Part shown: positions 1 through 27,090 of the stretch, one piece after another
Layout of the letters: the number at the start of each line of letters is the position of its first letter
How positions within the stretch are numbered: the stretch's first letter is position 1
Source of the DNA: Angiostrongylus vasorum
Taxonomy: Eukaryota > Nematoda > Chromadorea > Rhabditida > Metastrongylidae
Reading direction: 5' to 3'
Length of the DNA stretch: 64,000 bases
Assembly: GCA_018806985.1 (NCBI GenBank)
Contig: JADANN010000401.1
Span: 62,001 to 126,000, forward strand
Translations under genes and position numbers: made by a program
The notes under the pieces: generated by a model
What the model saw: only the letters and a program-made list of their open reading frames with translations
Database searches by the model: none
Told to the model about the DNA's origin: nothing

Positions 1-194
1 ACATTAAATATGCTGCAAAAAAAACACGTCACCATTAGGGCACATAAGGTTAGAAGGGGAGTCAAAAAATTCTTTCCAAATGGTCGCATCTATAAACGTA
101 ACAAAAAAATTCATGTGGATCAAGGTTTATATTTCAGAAACCAACTTTCCTTTAACCTTTTCTTAACCTTTAATGAATAGCCAACATGCATTCT

Positions 195-385
195 TTCAAA
201 CTAACACGAGGTTGATAAATAACCTTATTCGGCTAGTATTTCAATGTCTTTATCTTCCTCAGAGCCGATGGTCCACAGTCGTTCATCTTCTCGATACGAC
301 GTCTTCGCCTTCATATCGAGTAGAATCGTCGGCTCTGAGGAAGCCGAAGACGTCGAAATATTAGCCGAATAACGTTATCTATCAA
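195..385. mobile_element. hairpin / MITE-like element
   Basis: ACACGAGGTTGATAAATAAC near the left end, and GACGTCGAAATATTAGCCGA near the right, where it matches the reversed left core TATTCGGCTAGTATTTC. The inner CAGAGCCGA blocks are also inverted. Confidence 0.6.
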
Positions 386-1049
386 AACATTTATTATTTC
401 AGCTGTATCACCTCCGTTTGCATATGTGATGCCATAAGCTGCCATTACCAATAAAACCGTGATTTTCATATAAGGACTTACGACTAATGTTTTCCAAGTT
501 GATGATTAAATTTGTTTATAACTAGCCGTAAGAAATAATTCACGTTCACTGTTTTCTTGATAAATAAACAAGAGGTTGTTACTACAGCATTTATCTATTC
601 ACAATAGCCGATACTTCGGCGGTTTCACCTTCTTCAGACCCTTCACTGTAGCTTCAGGACGACAAAACAAACTCGAAACAGGCCCTTGATGAAATTATTC
701 GAGAATTTTTTTGAAGAAGGCGCGGACTCAACCTCAGAAAAGGTCAAACAGAAGAAAGTATACCACAGTGATTCTGTAGCGAAACATCAAGGTATTTCCG
801 GATGTCTTGAACATTATAAAAAGACTATTTTTTTGCACTTTCAATATTTAGTTACTTGGATACCTGGATGGCCAGTACTCAGTTGTGGTGCCGCCTACAG
901 CATAATTTCCATTCGTTTCGCTCTCACGCAATCGTCGTCCATGGTGGTGGCCTGTTTCGAACATGGTGACGTCTGCAAGGGCCATTCCGAATTCCTAGAA
1001 GCGTTTCCGACTGCCAGTGAAGATGGATCACATTAGCCGCGAACACGTT

Positions 1050-3780
1050 CACTCATAATTTGGATGGTATTCCAAGAGAACGCGTAAATTCTCCTGGAAT
1101 CCACTCCACTGTTCTTTTCGTCCTTCTATCATCTGTTCTTCTTATTATATAACCGGCCGACCTAAGTTTCGCTATTGACGTGTGCTCTCCTGGATCTCGT
1201 AGATGGGATTGGTTTCGAAGATCTGAGCCGCGCATTTCAGCAAGACGTTGTCAGTGCCGATTAAGTTTCACAAGACATCATCCAAGCGCTGTGTGTGGTG
1301 CACAGCTTTTTTTAAAAATATGAGTCCACGTCTCTGCTGCATAACAGAGATGGGAGAATGGTTGAATGGGAAAGGTGAACGCGGAGTTTTGGCTTCGTTA
1401 GTTGATCGGTGGCTTTGTTGAGACTCCGAATACGGCCCATGCTTCTCTCCTTCTTTTGCCTAATTCCTTCCTCATGTTGTTACTCATGTTCATTGAACGC
1501 TCAAGCTACACTTACGAGGTGGTCTCTGTAATCAGAAAATCATCTAGTTAGATTTGCTCGAATTCGCACCATGTGTTCTTCATCAACTGGGTCCTCGTTG
1601 CAATGCGCAGTCAAATTTTCGTTGAGTTCATTGAGCATTATCTCCGCTTCAGTGGTACTCCTCAAAAAAAAATTACGATATCGCCCGTGAAATGAAGATT
1701 TGATAGGAAATTTCCATTAATACGTATGCCTTTCTCTTCCCATTCGACTTCATTATCCATTGCAATGTGGCGATGAACGACCTTCGTCACCTTGTGTCAC
1801 CTTGTCGAAGGGATGGTGAGGGATCGATGAAGAGGCTGTATATTTTTGTTGTAGTTCTGATAACAGTAAGCCAGTGTTCGTGTATAGGACAGGTCCACTC
1901 CCCTGGTTGACGAGCGCTGATTGGATCGAATTTCGACGCTGTCAAACGTGTTGTTCTAGACAAGAAAGGTTAGGACAAGGGGCAGTTGCTACTCCCGACT
2001 CCCGATTCTGTGACCTGTGATACAGTTTGAATGTGGTCCATGCAACAGAATCTAAGTAAGAATTTTGTTTAGTCAACTGGTTGGGCCACATACAGGGTCT
2101 TCGATAGGCACAAAAGGATAGTCTTCGTGAACAGCTTCTAGAGTACATTCAACAAACATATTAGACAGTATTTACGAAGATCCCTTCAGTCAGCTTTCTT
2201 GAGTAGGATAATCGTGCATGACGTCCACCACTGGTCTGGGATTTCCTCTTTCTGAAGGTAAGATGTCGTGAGGGTTGCGAGAAGTAAATGTAATTTGTGG
2301 CCACCTGCTCTAGGGATCGATAATGATATTAGCGGATCATGCGGCTGTGCCTTTCTTCATGCTTTCTATCGCAGTTGAACTTCAGAGAGTAGGATTCCAA
2401 GCGGTTCTTCACCATTTGAGGATTTATGATGTGAGATGGAGAATGTGGAGCAGAAAAGATTGGTATAGAACTCTTCCGTTATCAATTCTCGTGGTGAGAT
2501 GTAGTGATAGTCCCATATTCGTTCATCAGGGCGGATGGCGGAGCATTACAGTCATAAAGATCCCGATGGCACTTCTCCAGACTAAATATGAGCTCCATCC
2601 AGTAACTTTTCTACCTTTACCAATGTAAATCCTCCTGTAATTATCTTCAACTGCTGGCATTTATTATCATCCGTGTTAACGGCGTTGCAGTTGTATCAAG
2701 CTTCAGTTTCCCTGTCTTCTTGAGAAAGTGGTTCACAGTAACAAAGATTTGATCCAACCTTCTTTTTTTGAGGAACTGAGCCGAGTCTGGTCTAGTTTTT
2801 AAGTCCTTCGACCAGCAGCTCATAGTTCTCGGTCGGATCTTCCTTTTTGTGCAAATCACATCGGGACAGGATTTTACAGAGAGTATCTTCCTCATAAATA
2901 ATTTGTTTCGGTTTTCTTGAACGATGACAATAGTTCTTTCCTAGTTTATCGCTGAATCGAATCTACGCATGGAAAGGGCGATTATCAGGTCCTGTACAGA
3001 ATCCAAGTACCACTGATTGGTCAAGGAGGCACTGTTTTCTATTGGTAAGAATATGATCGATTTCCGCATGAGTCAAACCATTAGGAGTTTCCCTCGTCCA
3101 TCAGCGAATTTTTTTTCTCGAAAAATGGGTTTCCGTGGAAGAGATCGTGCTCTGGACAAAAAGCCCTGCAAAACGGTTCCCATCATCATTTCGATCTACA
3201 ATTCCCAATTTTTCCTATCCTCTACCCATTTTAGTCGGCCGTTCCAGATCTTGCATTGAACTATCAAACAACAAATTTATAGAATGATTTTTCTTTGCGA
3301 ATTACTTCCTCAACCGGACTATAGAATGAGTACTGTTCTTTCTTACCAGCTGTACAAATTGGTGAATAGTAGTTGGTGATGCCAACTTTTTTTTTGATGC
3401 AGAAGTTGGAGACGAATGGCCAAGCGCGGTGGTAGGATTTTGTATAGATAAAAAATTTGGGAAATATTGGATGGGTGTACAACAAAGCCGACGCGTCCAA
3501 TATTTCCTAACGTAAATGTCTACCACGAATGACGAAGGTTCCGTCATCTAAGTAGCGTATGTCGATCTTCCTCTCTCTCATAGGACGATCATGTAGAATT
3601 TGATGCAATCAGCGGCCTTAAGCAGAGGGTAAAGATGGGCATCTTAGGGGACTGTTCTGGCGTTATCGGTGTATGCACGAAGCAGTCTCCATAGCATGTC
3701 GTGGGTATGGTCGTTCTGCCCGTTTCCAATGACGTAATGTGGAAACCGAGATTGGATATCCTCTCACCTCTTGTCTCACT
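1050..3780 (-). mobile_element. degenerate RTE-type non-LTR retrotransposon, near full length
   Basis: On the minus strand, fragments of an RTE polyprotein appear in correct order across broken frames. Endonuclease start near 3780-3600 (YTDNARTV ... LLKAADCIKFYMIVL), endonuclease core near 3520-3380 (RVGFVVHPSN ... LPPRLAIRL), reverse transcriptase near 2280-2160 (IPDQWWTSCTIILLKK) and 1660-1550 (TTEAEIMLNELNENL), and the C-terminal block at 1235-1053 (GYIIRRTDDRRTKRTVEWIP). RTE elements encode one protein with AP endonuclease then reverse transcriptase and copy by target-primed reverse transcription. Many stops and shifts mean it is dead. Confidence 0.8.
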
Positions 3781-3984
3781 CCCCGACGTCGTAAACGGAA
3801 ACACCCAGTGTTGTGCGGGGCGTACGGAGACTACTGATTTTCTCGGATAGCGAACGCGGTTCATTGGAGTCAGCCTAGCCGAAGGCATCCTCAGATCTTC
3901 GCCACACCAGGAGGCCGCTGGCCCTTGTGGGTCGGAGGAAGATTTGACAACTTGCGGCTAGATTGATACCAAGTGGTTGGCAAA

Positions 3985-4240
3985 TCCTAGTATTATGACG
4001 CTGAGATATTTGCACAACTTGGATCCCATGCCAGATTCGAACCCGAGGTCACCCTTTTCGGCGGTCACGTGTTATCCACTGCACCACTGAGGCTCTTGCT
4101 TTGCCTTTCTCTCGGCCAGTTTTCTACCCTAATGGTGCCACCAACAATCACCTGTGAACAGGAACGATCATCTAGAGAGGAGGAATCGGCATTGAACCCA
4201 GTTAAGGTTGTAGATGAAATCACGTTTGATTTTTTTCACT
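3985..4240 (-). mobile_element. tRNA-like repeat, family B variant
   Basis: The complement reads GTGGTGCAGTGGATAACACG ... GGGTTCGAATCTGGC, a clear A-box/B-box pair. Flanked by the family B end CATTGAACCCAGTTAAGG. It could be an old tRNA pseudogene as well as a SINE. Confidence 0.6.
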
Positions 4241-4259
4241 GCTTATTAATTCTTCACCG

Positions 4260-4390
4260 CAGAGTATGATGTGATGTACACCCATATGCTGCCGAGATGT
4301 TTGCAGAACTCAGACACCAGGTCAGATTTGAACCCATGATTACCTTTCCCGACGCTCACCTGTTACCTACTGCTCCATTAAGATCATTTT
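4260..4390 (-). mobile_element. tRNA-like repeat, family B variant
   Basis: Second degenerate copy beside the first (GCCGAGATGTTTGCAGAACT, CAGATTTGAACCCATGATTA). Confidence 0.5.
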
Positions 4391-4535
4391 TTGGCAGTAA
4401 TTTACTCCAAGCTGGGCTTCTTGATGGAAACGTCTGACTCAATGTCAGCTTGGGAGACCCTGCCGGTGATGAACCCCCTGCTGTACGTTACAGCCCAATA
4501 CCCAGAAGCAACTCCCAGCACGATAAGGCGGTAAA
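4390..4535 (-). repeat. family C repeat fragment
   Basis: AGCTTGGGAGACCCTGCCGG, CTGTACGTTACAGCCCAATA and CGATAAGGCGGTAAAACC match the reverse end of the 59285 copy. Confidence 0.65.
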
Positions 4536-4679
4536 ACCTTGGGAGATATTTTTTAATGAAAATAAATCGTTTCTGCCCTTTTAGGGAGGCAGAGTACACT
4601 CGTAGTTACATAGTGACGAATTTCTTTGCGCTTAATCTATTTTGCAGACCTTATAAGAAAGATACAATGTACTGAGATG

Positions 4680-5000
4680 CTGCGAGCAGTTCATCCCCCA
4701 ACCATGGCCTCCCAAGCTGAGGAGGAGTTCGAAGTTTCCAACCGGGAGCCCAGCTAATAGTAAACCAGTACCAGGACGTATCACCGTCTCGGTATCAAAT
4801 TAGTCGCATTGTGGCAAACCTTCCTCTGATCCACAAGGGCGGCCACTGCCTTGGTGGTGACGACCTGGGGCAAGCTTTGGCTAGGCTGACCGTGGCATTC
4901 CAGGGAACCACAGTGGCTAAACCAGCAAAAACTCCAAAAAAGTGGAAATTATGCTGGGCCTGCACAACCACTAAGTAGAGGCCATTTAAGTATCCAAGTA
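4680..5000 (+). repeat. family C repeat fragment
   Basis: GGTATCAAATTAGTCGCATT, CTGATCCACAAGGGCGGCCA and CCAGGGAACCACAGTGGCTA. Ends TTTAAGTATCCAAGTAAGT. Inverted relative to the piece at 4390. Confidence 0.7.
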
Positions 5001-6590
5001 AGTGGGTATAAGAATGGGTTCATTTGGAATTTGTAATACCGATACTCCGAAAGCAATCATTTCCCACCTTATAAATTCTCGGATAATTTCAGTTCAACGA
5101 CACAATACGTTGTCATCGGCATGCCGACTTCTCCCTTGCTCTTTCAATAACAATACCTGTGGATATCAGAATTACGTGAACCAAAGCATGAGGTATAATT
5201 GCCTGAACATTTAAGCAGAAACATAATTTAGCAATTTGAAAACTGTATGTCTTTGTAAACAGCAATGAAAAACAAACACCTAACCATTACAGTCTACTGG
5301 AATGGAAGCTTGGTAATCAAAGAATTGAAAATGTTCACAGCGGCATCAAAATAGAGAACGATTCGGACGGAGGTGAATGCCAATTTGTATCTTCGAATTT
5401 TTTAAGAGCTGCTTTTAAATTCTTAATTGAGAAGATAATACTGGGCTTGACCAAGGAAATGAAAATAACGCCACTGAACAGAACTAAGCCCTGTTAGGAT
5501 CCGTAGATGACTCGACTTAACGAGCCGTGCTACTTCGTTGGTAATTCGTACTATACTAGCACCTTGGTGATTGGGAAACTATTTTTTTGCAGTCCTAAGA
5601 AAGCTATGTCGTACATCCTTCGTCGTCATCTCAAGTTGCTCTCCCTTGTAGGATGGAGAAATTCTGCTAGTTTTTCATTAATTTCCTTATACGATGCAAC
5701 TGTTGATATGGATTTATTTTAGCTGGACTCACATGGAAATGCCTTACTAATATGTCAACTCCGTTTTTTTCTACTAGAACTTCCATGAAAAACTTATTTA
5801 GAAACGCAAAGAATTAATGGCAAATACATTGTCTTAGCCAATACCTGCGTGATCTTTGAACCATAGGATTTCTAAGATTTCCGAAAAATGTTAAACTCAT
5901 AACACTTTGATTTTGTGGAGATCTAAGCAAATGGCAACCAGAAGGTTTAAGGGTGATTGAGATGATGAGTTGAAATATCTCAGCATAAATGTCTTAAAGT
6001 TCATGCCGAGTCGGCATAGATACTTCTGGTCTAGCTATGCTATGATGAAATACTACACGTTCGTTGTTTATTAATTTCTACTTGATTACTCCCTCCACAA
6101 TGATCAGTGATGAGCACAACTTCTCAGAGTCTATTTGTCCAGTCTTTACTATTTGCTCCGTACCTTCAATCAACATTCATTAGTAACCTTGATTTCTAAC
6201 ATGTAACTTGTGGACAGCGCAGCCAGCATACTGAGGAAAGCCAGCAGATTCCTCATATATTGAGGTCTTATACTTTCTGGACCTGGTGTTGCACGATTCG
6301 TCATCGACTAGGAGTCAAGTTGGATTTCTAAAGCGAGAACAGCCGAAACGATAAGGAGGCTGGATTTCTTAAGCGAGAACTCCTGCAACGACAAATCGAT
6401 CCTCCTTAATATCATGTTCAGGCAGATTGACTTCTTTTATCGCCTTTCCATAAAGCTCTGCAGATTTGGACATGGAATGGCGATTGCGTACGCCTCACAT
6501 AACTCCATTTTTGGCGTATTAGCTCGAGTGTTTATTCATAGCATTAATGTTAATATAAGTAAGGGCTCGTCTGGCGCAAAGGAGTGCAGT
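4990..6590. other. no gene recognised
   Basis: AT-rich unique-looking DNA. Only short ORFs without splice or domain support. A direct near-repeat of about 25 bp (TGGATTTCTAAAGCGAGAAC / TGGATTTCTTAAGCGAGAAC) lies near 6323 and 6362. Confidence 0.6.
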
Positions 6591-6596
6591 TTTTTT

Positions 6597-6740
6597 GTGG
6601 TGTTGGGATAAAGATTAAAGATTTTTATAAGTTCTGTTCGTTTGTGGTTTATTTGAAAAGCTAGCTATAACCCTCTCTACCACTGTCTTTAAACCACGAT
6701 TCGTAGAGAATGTTTCAAGCAATTTAATGAGCAAATTCTA
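6597..6740 (+). repeat. left arm of a long inverted repeat
   Basis: GTGGTGTTGGGATAAAGATT through TTTAATGAGCAAATTCTA. Its reverse complement is found at 8735-8869 with few differences. Similarity stops abruptly at both ends. Confidence 0.85.
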
Positions 6741-8734
6741 ACCTTTGTTGAAATGACACTCATTAAATGACGTAAAGGCCGAATACGTGACAGATTGTGG
6801 CTAAAAGCTAAACAGGATGAACTTTCACAACAACCACTCTTCGGTCAATTTAAAGCGATTTCTACGTGAACTTTCGAATAATGTTTAAATTCTTCTCCAA
6901 AAGGAAGATCTAACAAGTAAAAAATAACAAGAAGAAATGCAAGAAGATGCTGGTTCCTACTACTTATTGCAAAAAATCCAGAACAAAACTACTTGCTGCA
7001 AAAGATTTTCATGGAAGTTTCATCCTCCTTCTTATGGTTTTTGCAGCAATGAAAATCCACAATGGTTCTAAACGAGTTTACGCGAGTGAGAGAAAAAAGT
7101 GAAGTTGCTTCGTGTTACTTAAATAATATATGGAGCGCAAATACACCATTCAGGCTTTCTATTCGTGGGCACCAACACTTCCAATCTTGGGGTGAGCACG
7201 TATATTTTGGAGTCACCAAGATTCACATTATCCAGAAACATGGAACTGTCATTTGATGTCTATAGGAGATCGAAGGATATCTCTTTAGAGGTAACCGCCT
7301 AGTACTGCTGAAATTTTGGAGACTATGATGAATGAAAAGACTTTTGAAAGACCAGCACTGACTATAGCACTGAGAAAGTTGAACAGAACCCTAGACACTA
7401 GTCATAATATCCTCCATAAGAAACACTTTAGGTATGCTTCGATTCACCATTCAACTGCCCGTACTCAGTTTCGGCATTCGATAAAAACGTTCATTGGAAG
7501 CAAGGAGAAAGCCTTACCATTCCAAAGAAAACCACAAAGGTTCGACTTTTATAGCAATATCTTTATGTTTTTTGTATCAGATATCAGTATCAAGACGATG
7601 GCATACATATTGCATTTTTTGAACAACCACTGCTTTTGAAAACAGTGCAGCCACAGACGGAAGAATTTTAGATATTCTTCAAGGCTGTGCAGTGGAGGAA
7701 ATTCAAATGGCTCGCTATCGACAACATTAGACTAAGTCCCTGTCCCTTGGTTCACAATCTTCACCGCAAATCACAATAAGTATTATCTCTTGTTTCTACT
7801 ATTTAGATCAGATCTTTAACACTCTACATTCCATAGTGACGAAGAACTTTGAGGAAGTAATAAAGAACATATCGTCGACCATCCTGCAGTACCAAGCTCA
7901 AAATGATGGAAAGCCTTTTGCCGTCATCTGAATCTTGCTCATTCTCTTGAATCTTAATGAGACTTTGTTGTCGTACCTATGAGTGACTGTGGCACTGTTT
8001 GGACACTAGAACAAAAGTTAAATCCGCCAACTTCTCATCCTACACATTTTTTTGTAGCACATTACCTTGAATTCCTCTAAAATAAAAGGTAGTGGAATAA
8101 CCTGTAGCACTTAAGAGGACCTAGAGTAGAAGTAAGTGAAGAGCAAGTGTTAGAGATCTTAGGGCTACCACGCATTATACGCATGGCCGCTCATTCGTTC
8201 TCGGCAGAATCAGCCGACCTTTCCATTACCGCTGAGTCGGAAACTATTACTAGAATTGTCAGAGAAAAGTTTCCTCTCATTCACAAAAGCCAAGTCAACT
8301 ATAGCTTCTAGTGAAGAACCCAGAATTTTCTAGTGGAACAATCCCAAAAATTTCAACAAAAGTAAACTTGAACATCACTCAACAAAATCCATGAAGACAA
8401 AGTCCTCGGTGACAAAGGTGACAGCTGAACCCACATACAAAGCTGACCACCTTCATGGGTGACGGAGGTCAGACAACAAACCGAAGATAAATAAGTACTA
8501 GGACTCTGACATTATTTTTAACCAATTTAAGACGATGCACAGAAGAAAATCCTTAGAAAGACATCGTTTATGCGACCATGGAACCCAACCAAGATAACCA
8601 AACATAAATTTTAAATTCAACTGCCAACGGTTTGCGAATCAATAACCACATTAGCTTTTATAATCGAAGAACCCCTTTCAATAGGTCATCAGGAAGAAGA
8701 CGAGTCTTCTTTCATGCAATAATCACAATAGAAC

Positions 8735-8869
8735 TAGAATTTGCTCATTAAATTGCTTGAAACATTCTCTACGAATCGCGGTTAAAAGACAGAGAGAGGA
8801 TTTAGCTTTTCCAATAAACCACAAACGAACAGAACTTATAAAAATCCTCAATCTTTATCCCAACACCAC
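8735..8869 (-). repeat. right arm of a long inverted repeat
   Basis: TAGAATTTGCTCATTAAATT through TATCCCAACACCAC, the reverse complement of 6597-6740. The 2 kb between the arms has only short ORFs (longest about 107 codons at 7316) that I do not recognise. Confidence 0.85.
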
Positions 8870-10720
8870 GAAAAAGCAAAACATGAATAGATAAAAAGTA
8901 GACTACAAATCTAACAGAAGTGCTATGAAAAATCAACATTGTATTTATAACCGGGGCGACACTACCTGTGTACGCAAAAGAAACTAGTGTAACATATTAC
9001 ACATACGCATACACATACCATAAGACAACTTACAGTAACAACAATACCATTTCTTCTGTTTTATGAATAGACCACTCAACAGAAAAATCAGGTCATATGA
9101 AAACCTAACAAGTAACATTCATTCAGATCCATCAAACAAGTATTAAAGAGCATAAAGAATATACTAAAGAACAGATAAAATAATAAAGAAAAAGAAATCA
9201 ACTGAAGTCCAGAATGTTGACCACATACTCGCTAACATTGATTACAACACTCAACGTGGTGAATACAAAGTGGATCACATTCTGGCGATGGAACGAACGC
9301 TGGCATGTAAAGTAAACTATGAATTCAACAACACCACGAAGCGCGACGGTATTTCACTGAAATCATCAATGTTGAACACCTGATAGTTGTCGAAAAACTT
9401 TCGAAAATGGTACAAGTAATTTACCACATTCGCAACTACGCCTAATTTTGAGTGGAGGGTACATAGAACGAAGCTATGAATCACAAGTGATTCGGACGGT
9501 CAGTGCCGCCCAACAAATGACCAGAAAACCACTTCCTTCTTCTCTATAGTTCGGTTTTCTGCGCACTTTACTAACGACTCCTCAATTTCTTACAACCTCA
9601 ATGTTCTTCTGTACAGGTTCCCATGCTATTGCAACATTTCCAACTTTTGTGTGTGAGGGAACAAAACCTCTTCTATCACCCAGCACATTGCTGTCAACCT
9701 TCGGTGGTCGATTCCACACAATCGTGGAGTACGACATCGTATTTTCGCATCCGTCGATCCCATACGATAACTTTGAAGTACCATAGCGACAGGGAAATTA
9801 CCCTGATCAAAAACTGAATTTTGTAGGCTTGAACCACATCGGCTGCAGATCAACTGTTCATTCGCGATGGATTTCTCATCGATGGTGAAGAAGACCAGAA
9901 GCTGAAGATGCTAAGATTATGTCAGGTGACTGGTACCTAACTGTAATGGAGACCAATACACAAAATCAAGAGAGGGAACAGTGATGGGAACTGACAAATG
10001 TAGAAAAAAATGAAAAGAGTCATCGGCTACTGCCTTCAAATGGAAACTCAGATGGGCGGGATTGACGGATTATTGGAGTAGAAGTCGGTCCATAGAAAAC
10101 AGAAAAGGGTTCTACTGGTGCCGATGTAATATAAATTTACGGATTCCAAAAGCTATTCGCTCACATCCACTTGACCGAGAACCGGTTATGGAAAGGAGTT
10201 TCGATGAAATCTTATCGATTGTCGAACTAGTCAAAAAAAAAGTTTCGACTATTTATACCTGGCACAAAAGTCTGTATCCATTAATCCCTCGTGCGTTTAG
10301 AGAATAAATCGCCTTCTCCAGTATATACCACATAACAAGTACAAACATGGCATCGCGCTATTCAATTTGTGTAAGGTCGACACACAAATAGATTTATGGT
10401 ACATGCCGACCAAGGAACTCCAGAAATGGTAGTGAAGCTAAACGGCACGCATGTACAGATAACTAGTATAAAGATATCTCGCTGGCTAGAAGACTTCTCC
10501 CGAGAAATAAACATTTAGTCGACACGTTCACAAGAGTAATATATGATTTCCAAAGAAGTTTATCACCCAGCAGAAGTCAGGGACAACAGCAATCGACAAC
10601 GAAGTAGGAGCAGTATAATGACCCTGAAGTGGAAAGCCAATCGGGACATTGTCAACTTTTTATTTACTCCCTACTACAATTTTTCAACTGTTGATGGCAC
10701 ATGTAGATAGTAAACTAGCT
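8870..10720. other. no intact gene; possible decayed element
   Basis: Several short overlapping ORFs (for example 9601-9786 and 10062-10307) with no domain I can name. They may be remains of a retroelement, but no catalytic motif is visible. Confidence 0.5.
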
Positions 10721-10724
10721 GAAG

Positions 10725-10870
10725 GAAAGGTGAAACGAAGGAACAGTATGGTGTGGTGATGAATGCGTTAGCTCTCGGAAAGGCTAATAACGTGTTTGAT
10801 CTCTACCGCAGACATCTGCGGTCCGGAATTCTGCAAATGCCTCAGGATCAGTGGATTATTATGTTACGCA
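10725..10870 (+). mobile_element. tRNA-like repeat, family B copy
   Basis: ATGGTGTGGTGATGAATGCG head, then GTTTGATCTCTACCGCAGAC and TCCGGAATTCTGCAAATGCC. Confidence 0.7.
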
Positions 10871-11870
10871 TACCGACCCTTTCTACAGAAAATAGCTTCG
10901 GTGATGGGAAAAATTCTCTCGCAATGAAACAATTTCGTGCGGAAAAGTTTTTGCAATTTATTAGATGTAGACTACAGAATTCCTTGAAATAATCGTAGTG
11001 CCAACATGTGTTGAATAAGCTATCGATTGGATATAAAAACGATAAGAAAACAATTCCGTGCAACAAAGTAAACAGCCAGAAATAAAATGATTCACATATA
11101 ATTCATAACGCCCGCTGTGACCTGCCACATCAACATGTTTAAATCCTGTATGGTTCAAAAGGTCACGGTGAATGTGTTGAATAAATTGTTAACTAGCCCA
11201 CAATACACTGTATTGTAAACTAGTAAACAAGAAAACCGCAGAGATTGCTCAAGTGATGTATCCTGAGTAATTGGATCTGTTCACGACAGATACAAGTTAC
11301 GTGTATCCGGGTGACGGGGTTAAAGTAGCCCAAAGCTGATTTAGTCCTTACGCTAAGGTGCAGAATCAGTGAATGAGTTGCACTTCTCAGATGCATAGGG
11401 CATTTCGAACTGTTTCCGTTAATGCGGATTATACCTCAAAAAATCAGTTCAGCCAAATGGTTAACATAAAATAAATGACCAGTAAACTAAGTTGTCGGTA
11501 GTAAATCGGAGGTGGTTTAGAGTTGCCTACACCGAATACTTAACCGTTCCACGAGGACCTGACAACCTAGCCAAGAGTAGCCCCTCGTATGGAGCTTAGT
11601 GAACTACGAATGGGTGCACTATCATCAAAAAACAGCAAAGATTCAAGGATCTCATAAGAGAGGCTACTAAATAATTCATGGTACAAGTACCGAGTATGTG
11701 ACGCAGTAAAATTAACGGACGGATTAATCAAAAATGAATGAAATCTTAAATATAAACCGGCAGAATGTTGGGGAAAAAAACAAAGCGCATGCCTTCTGCC
11801 ATTTCTAAGAACTTAAAAAAACGCAAAATTTAACTTTTACTTACTGCTCACACTTTTTTCATAACAATAT
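10870..11870. other. no gene recognised
   Basis: Short ORFs only. Two blocks of higher G+C near 11290-11420 and 11510-11620 do not match any repeat family elsewhere in the window. Confidence 0.5.
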
Positions 11871-11874
11871 ACTT

Positions 11875-12070
11875 TGTAAAATGAAAACACAACGATGCTG
11901 AGATATGAGCAAAACTCGGAACCTCAGTTAGGCCATGAACTTTCGATTACCCCTTCCGGTGCTGCATGCGTTATCCACCACACCAACAGCGAAAAGCCAA
12001 ACATTTTTATTTCGACTATAGCGTCAGCATAACTGGGTTCACTGCCGATTTGTGCACCTCAAACTATTCC
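11875..12070 (-). mobile_element. tRNA-like repeat, family B copy, degenerate
   Basis: GATGCTGAGATATGAGCAAA, GCGTTATCCACCACACCAAC, and the end motif AACTGGGTTCACTGCCGAT shared with the family. Confidence 0.55.
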
Positions 12071-12740
12071 CGTTCATGGGTGTTTGCTTATAGCACCGAA
12101 ATAGCACTGAGAGAGAAAAGCAAAAGCTCCTGTTCGTGTGGTGGGTAGCACGTGAGCACCCTGAGCGGCCAACCGTGCGTCCAACTGATGTTCGAAATTT
12201 GCTAATATCTCGGTATCTAAACATTTGTGCCCATGCATTAAACAGTTTTAACAAAACTACACAGGGAAAAAAAAACGAAAAAGCAAACGTGTGCGAATAG
12301 GACTCAAAAAGAAACTTCAGAAAAAAGAGGGGAGGGTGGACAAACAGTAGCAATTGTCGCATAAACATGCCAGCTAAGATCGTTGATTTCATGCAAAGCG
12401 GTTGGTTAAGCGAACAAAGCTTCTTAGCAACTTCTAACGAAATTTGAGAAAAAAATGAATGTTATCCAATTTTCGAACTACAGGAACTACGACTTGAATA
12501 AAAAAACTAGTCAAGCGAAGATGCTGTTACAAATTCACTTTTAAATATGGAAAATCAAGTTTTCTGTTCACTAAAAACTGTACACATGAAGTTTTGTTTC
12601 TATTATAATACCTTTGCCTCAGAAACTACCAATTGCTGTAATTTACATATCTTTCTATCAAAATTGATGTGATTTTCTTGAAGAACAGTGTTCTCCAAAG
12701 GCAGGGTGTGGAGCATTAACACCGACCTCTCCTGTTATCA

Positions 12741-13030
12741 CAGGATGGCGCGTGTAGCGTAGTGGTCGGATGCGCTTTACAATACATAAGGGTCGATCTC
12801 TGCGCCACAGGCTCACCAAGCCTTCCATCCACCCGAGGGCGGAAACTAGTACCAGACCAGTCTGGGAGGATACCTGCACTGGCTCGATACATCGGCAGGC
12901 CACCGCGAATTGTAAAAGTCAGATATGCATTCATTCAGTCACCTCCAACGGTGCTCATTGAAGTCGAATTCATAGCGCATCCCTCAGGGATGGATCAACG
13001 CCGACAGCTTCATCCTTTTTATCACCCGAG
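12741..13030 (+). mobile_element. tRNA-like SINE, family A copy
   Basis: Starts GGCGCGTGTAGCGTAGTGGT (A-box-like) with GGTCGATCTCTGCGCC (B-box-like) 40 bases on. The body contains the shared GGGAGGATA, TACATCGGCAGGCCACCGCG and GTCGAATTCAT blocks and ends TTCATCCTTTTTAT. Aligns over its length with the copy at 55603. Confidence 0.8.
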
Positions 13031-13181
13031 TCCGAAATTTATAGCCTTTTATGTGAAATGGACATAGAAATTATTATGGAAATGGATAGATGAGACATAC
13101 CGGCCAAGAGAAAGCAATAGCGTGAGCTGTGGACACAAACTTACCCATTTTTAACGACTGACAACTTCCAAATCTGAATCA

Positions 13182-27050
<13,869 letters not shown>

Positions 27051-27090
27051 CGTTAGCGCAAACCCCTCTGCCGATCTGAATCAAAAAGAG
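27051..27090 (-). promoter_or_regulatory. 3' splice acceptor just upstream of the kinectin-like ATG
   Basis: On the minus strand, CTCTTTTTGATTCAG ends at 27076, 26 bases before the ATG at 27050. No coding sequence precedes it. Such a site is either the acceptor of a 5' UTR intron or, as is common in nematodes, a spliced-leader trans-splice site. The sequence cannot tell these apart. Confidence 0.5.

Noticed and set aside
4020..4090. Possible functional tRNA gene (clear A- and B-box, GGTTCGAATC)
   Set aside because: No convincing acceptor-stem pairing is visible and the flanks match family B repeat, so it is treated as a tRNA-like repeat.
12658..13067. Several ORFs of 60-101 codons on both strands
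   Set aside because: They lie within a family A SINE; similar ORFs recur in the other copies (for example 32181-32524 and 55482-55953).
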